Assembly (NCBI GenBank): GCA_047618295.1
Contig: JBLHKL010000081.1
Coordinates: 1-9,480, forward strand
Direction of reading: 5' to 3'
Length of the DNA: 9,480 nt
Source of the DNA: UBA7359 sp047618295
Lineage (GTDB): Bacteria > Pseudomonadota > Gammaproteobacteria > Eutrophobiales > Eutrophobiaceae
How positions within the stretch are numbered: the first letter of the stretch is position 1; the number at the start of each line of letters is the position of its first letter. Made by a program: the position numbers and the translations under genes. A model generated the notes under the pieces. It was not told the origin of the DNA. It searched no databases and saw nothing but the letters and a program-made list of their open reading frames with translations. Positions 6,353-9,480 of this stretch are shown here, piece by piece.

Positions 6353-6372
6353 GTTTATCTAAGTAGGTAAAC
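6353..6372. promoter_or_regulatory. 8+8 bp inverted repeat upstream of aas (operator-like)
   Basis: GTTTATCT (6353-6360), loop AAGT, AGGTAAAC (6365-6372): eight pairs, one of them a T-G wobble. It overlaps a possible weak promoter, TTGTTT (6351-6356), 16 bp, TATTCT (6373-6378), placing it as a spacer-located operator. No T-tract follows, so it is a poor terminator for mltD. The regulator is unknown. Confidence 0.35.
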
Positions 6373-6402
6373 TATTCTCACAGTGATGTTTTTAATCGTA
6401 CA

Positions 6403-8610
6403 ATGCCATATATGACTCGTTTATTTAAATTTTTCGTTCGTCAGCTACTTCGCCTATTGTACCGGGTTGAAGTCAGTGGCATGGAAAACTACTCAAAGGC
6501 GGGAGATCGCGTATTAATTATTGCCAACCACACTTCTCTGCTCGATGGCATTTTGTTATATGCCTGGTTGCCAGAAACACCTACCTTTGCCATAAACACC
6601 AATATAGCCGCTAAAAAATCATTCAAACCTTTTTTGAGTTTTGTTCAATTATTTGAAATGGACGCGCAAAATCCGTTATCCATCAAGTCCATGATCAAAT
6701 ATATCAAACAAGACAAGAAGGCCGTCATATTTCCTGAGGGGCGTATTACCGTAACGGGCTCACTCATGAAAGTATATGAAGGCCCCGGACTTATTGCTGA
6801 CAAAAGTAACGCCATGATCCTTCCGATTGCTATCGAAGGGGCTCAATACAGTCGCATGTCCTACATGAAAGGACGTGGCCATGTGTTCTGGTTTCCGAAA
6901 GTCACGATGAAAGTTCTTCCGCCAGAACGAATAACGGTTACTTCCGAACTTTCAGGACATGAGCGTAGGAAAGCCACAGCGAGACAATTACAAGACTTGA
7001 TGTACAAGTTGGTCTATTCAAAGATAAATCAACGCTCAACACTATTCTCAACCTTGATTGATTCAAATGAGCGTTTTGGCAATAAGCTGGAAATCCTGGA
7101 AGACATCAATCGAGAAACATTAAATTTCAAACAGCTAATCTTGCGTAGCATCTTATTAAGCCATTTAATTAAAAAACAAACACAAGCAGGTGACCACATT
7201 GGCGTATTAATGCCCAATGTTAACGCCATGCCCGTATTATTCTTTGCATTGCAATTCATCGGTCGCATTCCGGCAATGTTGAATTTCACGGCGGGTACGC
7301 TTGCGATTAAACGTGCTTGTGAAACGGCACAAATAAAAACTATATATACATCAAGACGTTTTATTATAAATGCCAAGCTTGATCAATTGGCTGCCGATCT
7401 GGAACAAAACTACAGCGTTATCTATCTGGAAGATCTCAGGCAAGAGATAACATTAGCAACAAAACTTTCTGCCTTGTATAAGAGTAGAAATCCGGCAAGA
7501 CATTATGCCAAACAGAATTTGAACACGAACCCTGATGCCGCAGCCGTAATCCTGTTCACTTCTGGATCTGAAGGCCATCCAAAAGGTGTTGTTCTGTCAC
7601 ACGGGAATATTTTATCGAATTACGCCCAGGTGAGTTGTTACATCAACTTTACCTCTAACGATATAATATTTAATTGTTTACCCTTATTTCATTCATTTGG
7701 GCTCAATGCCGGATTTTTAATGCCTCTTATCGGCGGTGGGAAAGTTTTTCTCTACCCAACACCATTACATTATCGATTTATTCCTGAACTAATCTATGAA
7801 CTACGTGCAACTATGTTTTTTGGTACCAATACCTTTTTCAAAGGTTATGCACGTTATGCACATGCCTTCGATTTTAACTCCTTAAAGTATGTCGTCGCTG
7901 GTGCTGAAAAATTGCATGATGACACTATACAATTATGGATGCATAAGTTTGGTATCAGAATTTTGCAAGGCTATGGTGTGACCGAAACCAGCCCGGTCAT
8001 CTCAGCAAATAATAAAATGCAGCATAAAACAGGGACAGTAGGTCGGCTTGTACCGGGTATGGAATGTTACATTAGACCGGTGCCGGGTATAGAACATGGC
8101 GGTGCGCTTGTCGTTAAAGGCCCCAATGTCATGCAAGGTTATTTATTACATAACAAACCGGGTGAATTGGAGCCGCCATCAACAGAACGTGGCTCTGGTT
8201 GGTATGACACCGGTGATATTGCTGATATTGATGATGAGGGATTTATAACCATACTGGGCCGGGCAAAACGTTTTGCCAAAATCGGTGGTGAAATGGTCTC
8301 TCTCTCTGTCGTTGAAGAACTAGCAGTGATGGCTTGGCCTATGCCCAGTTCCAGAGTTATTTCTAATATTAACTATGCTGCTGTTGCCGTACATGATGAC
8401 CGTAAAGGTGAAAAGATCATTCTTGTTACGGAAAATAAAAATGCAGAACGAAAACAATTACAGATAGCTGCCAAAAATAACCATATCAGCGAACTGGCTG
8501 TTCCCAAAAAGATCATGATCATCGAGAAAATTCCATTACTAGGCACAGGCAAGATAGATTACATTGGCCTGTCCAAACTTATTGATTCAGAAGTCGATAA
8601 TGAAGAATAA
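6403..8610 (+). CDS. aas: Bifunctional acyl-ACP synthetase / lysophospholipid acyltransferase
   Basis: Fused enzyme of 735 residues (E. coli Aas is about 719) that re-acylates 2-acyl-glycerophosphoethanolamine at the inner membrane, recycling lyso-PE. The N-terminal PlsC-type acyltransferase (about 1-210) has NHTSLLDG (H43, D48: the HX4D catalytic pair), FPEGR (110-114) and the IAIEGAQ region. The C-terminal AMP-forming ligase (about 225-735) loads fatty acid onto ACP. It shows the P-loop-like TSGSEGHPKG (386-395), GYGVTETSP (523-531), YDTGD (601-605), LGRAKRFAKIGGE (618-630) and the catalytic lysine K717 in GTGKID. All key residues are intact. The start is the ATG at 6403; the ATG at 6412 (MTRLFKFF) is equally possible, and both have weak ribosome sites. 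It lies 79 bp after mltD. It may have its own promoter. Confidence 0.93.
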   Translation: MPYMTRLFKFFVRQLLRLLYRVEVSGMENYSKAGDRVLIIANHTSLLDGILLYAWLPETPTFAINTNIAAKKSFKPFLSFVQLFEMDAQNPLSIKSMIKYIKQDKKAVIFPEGRITVTGSLMKVYEGPGLIADKSNAMILPIAIEGAQYSRMSYMKGRGHVFWFPKVTMKVLPPERITVTSELSGHERRKATARQLQDLMYKLVYSKINQRSTLFSTLIDSNERFGNKLEILEDINRETLNFKQLILRSILLSHLIKKQTQAGDHIGVLMPNVNAMPVLFFALQFIGRIPAMLNFTAGTLAIKRACETAQIKTIYTSRRFIINAKLDQLAADLEQNYSVIYLEDLRQEITLATKLSALYKSRNPARHYAKQNLNTNPDAAAVILFTSGSEGHPKGVVLSHGNILSNYAQVSCYINFTSNDIIFNCLPLFHSFGLNAGFLMPLIGGGKVFLYPTPLHYRFIPELIYELRATMFFGTNTFFKGYARYAHAFDFNSLKYVVAGAEKLHDDTIQLWMHKFGIRILQGYGVTETSPVISANNKMQHKTGTVGRLVPGMECYIRPVPGIEHGGALVVKGPNVMQGYLLHNKPGELEPPSTERGSGWYDTGDIADIDDEGFITILGRAKRFAKIGGEMVSLSVVEELAVMAWPMPSSRVISNINYAAVAVHDDRKGEKIILVTENKNAERKQLQIAAKNNHISELAVPKKIMIIEKIPLLGTGKIDYIGLSKLIDSEVDNEE

Positions 8611-8625
8611 GAAGGTAAGTGGCGC

Positions 8626-8643
8626 AATAAACTGAATAAACTG
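8626..8643. repeat. Tandem 9-bp duplication (AATAAACTG x2)
   Basis: Two exact adjacent copies (8626-8634 and 8635-8643) lie in the 67-bp gap between the convergent aas and DUF302-like genes. They look like a slippage duplication. No terminator hairpin was found in this gap. Confidence 0.7.
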
Positions 8644-8677
8644 GTCAAACAAGACGCCCCCTGAAAAGGACTAGGTT

Positions 8678-9151
8678 TCACTCAATAATAACATTTTCTA
8701 TTGCAGTAATTATTGTATTTTTAATTTCCCATAAGATATCTTCAGCAGGACTACCTTTGGCAAGCGATGTTAATCGCTCAAACAAGACCGTGCTTTTCCC
8801 AGCTTTAAACAACACTGTGATATTCAACGGACATAAAGACATCATCTTCGGATCCAGATTCATCACTTGATTAGTGTAATAAGGATTACAAACCACCATG
8901 GACTTAACCATCTCAAATTTATTCTTGTTATATTCATCACCCCAACGTTCTGCGTTGCGTGCCAGATTTTTTCCTATATTCGCCTCAAAGATGACATAGA
9001 AACGCGATTCCTCCAGAGATTTATAAACAGATTGATAAACCTCTTCGCCATGTCTTTCTGTGCTGATCGAATAAATAGCACTTTCATCTTCTCCTGCGTT
9101 AATACAATTACTGGAAAGCACTAGTAATAGGATAATCATTTTTTTAATCAT
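8678..9151 (-). CDS. Exported DUF302-like protein
   Basis: Predicted secreted protein of 157 residues and unknown function. The N-terminus (MIKKMIILLLVLSS) is a classical signal peptide with likely cleavage after INA (A19-G20), placing the mature protein in the periplasm. The cysteine at position 16 lacks a lipobox. The mature part fits DUF302 as I remember it: an N-terminal strand-helix (VYKSLEESRFYVIFEANIG), a VVCNP motif (C88), then a LCPLNITVLF strand (C107) and a VLFERLTSLAKGSPA stretch. The two cysteines could form a disulfide in the periplasm (inference). I chose the ATG at 9149-9151 because AAGAAGG is 8 nt upstream; the GTG at 9158-9160 overlaps that site. It starts 48 bp after the greB stop, on the same strand, and may be co-transcribed. 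The family assignment needs a profile search. Confidence 0.65.
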   Translation of the reverse strand: MIKKMIILLLVLSSNCINAGEDESAIYSISTERHGEEVYQSVYKSLEESRFYVIFEANIGKNLARNAERWGDEYNKNKFEMVKSMVVCNPYYTNQVMNLDPKMMSLCPLNITVLFKAGKSTVLFERLTSLAKGSPAEDILWEIKNTIITAIENVIIE

Positions 9152-9159
9152 GCGCCGCA

Positions 9160-9166
9160 CCTTCTT
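9160..9166 (-). promoter_or_regulatory. Ribosome binding site deciding the DUF302-like start
   Basis: AAGAAGG on the minus strand, 8 nt before the ATG at 9149-9151. It rules out the in-frame GTG at 9158-9160, which overlaps it. Confidence 0.6.
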
Positions 9167-9199
9167 AGTAATTCTAATTCAGATCAGTATTGATGCTTT

Positions 9200-9480
9200 C
9201 TAGTCAGTATATTCAATGTTGATGATAGCCAAGATTTGCTTTGCACCTTGTGTTTCAAAAACGATTTCATCATCAACTGTTTTACCCAGTATTAATTTTG
9301 CTAATGGGGAATCAACCGTAATGTACTGTTCATTTTCATCAAACTCATCTGCACCCACAATGCGATGACGCCGCTCTTTTCCAGATTCATCTTCAATTGT
9401 TACCCATGCACCAAAAAATATTCGAGTTATATCTTGTACATCGCGCACGACCGTTAGTTTTGGCATACGCCGTTGTAAAT
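9200..9480 (-). CDS. greB: Transcription elongation factor GreB, C-terminal part
   Basis: Partial gene cut by the right edge of the window; the frame is open to position 9480, where it reads LQRRMPKLTVV without a stop, so the ATG at 9464-9466 is internal. It keeps the end of the linker and the whole C-terminal FKBP-like domain, which binds RNA polymerase at the secondary channel rim. The N-terminal coiled coil that induces transcript cleavage in backtracked complexes is outside. Diagnostic for GreB rather than GreA are FFGAWV, the RHRIVGADEFD block, YITVDSPLAKLILGK and the closing INIEYTD; GreA usually has a VVFGATV-type start to this domain. Functional completeness cannot be judged from this piece. 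Confidence 0.92.
   Translation of the reverse strand, partial: LQRRMPKLTVVRDVQDITRIFFGAWVTIEDESGKERRHRIVGADEFDENEQYITVDSPLAKLILGKTVDDEIVFETQGAKQILAIINIEYTD

Noticed and set aside
8611..8677. Shared bidirectional terminator between the convergent aas and DUF302-like genes
   Set aside because: Only a tandem 9-bp duplication and a distant weak GGCG/CGCC pair are present, with no stem plus T-tract.

Overview
The window looks like a chromosomal stretch from a moderately AT-rich gammaproteobacterium. The core is a gene neighbourhood that also occurs in Pseudomonas-type genomes: a YafS-like methyltransferase, rnhA and dnaQ on the minus strand, diverging from gloB and mltD on the plus strand. A GreB-type elongation factor and a bifunctional Aas enzyme also fit this group. 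I cannot name the genus. No tRNA, rRNA, CRISPR array, phage gene or intact insertion sequence is visible.

Layout. Positions 1-230 are intergenic and hold a decayed repeat-like segment and a REP-like hairpin. A YjdF/DUF2238 inner-membrane protein follows on the minus strand (231-953). A small defence or addiction island (1100-1803, minus strand) contains an intact PF09720-type antitoxin, a ParE/RelE-type toxin gene broken by a single-base -1 frameshift, and a separate short ORF that resembles only the C-terminal half of the same antitoxin family. Then comes the housekeeping operon methyltransferase-rnhA-dnaQ (1842-3786, minus strand, ATGA overlap between rnhA and dnaQ). It diverges across about 50 bp from gloB (3840-4610). 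After gloB, mltD (4686-6323) has its own good promoter, which leaves almost no leader. aas (6403-8610) follows, separated by an 8+8 bp inverted repeat. The right end, on the minus strand, has a small exported DUF302-like protein (8678-9151) and the C-terminal part of greB, which runs off the window.

Functions. The genes are mainly cell maintenance: replication fidelity (DnaQ proofreading, RNase HI), methylglyoxal detoxification (GloB), peptidoglycan cleavage (MltD) and lysophospholipid recycling (Aas). The last two are envelope functions, as is probably the DUF302-like protein.

I found no convincing new multi-gene system. The most notable points are the frameshifted toxin beside an intact antitoxin, with an A-AAG slip-prone tetramer exactly where a -1 shift would restore the protein; the orphan antitoxin fragment next to it; and the nearly leaderless mltD promoter.
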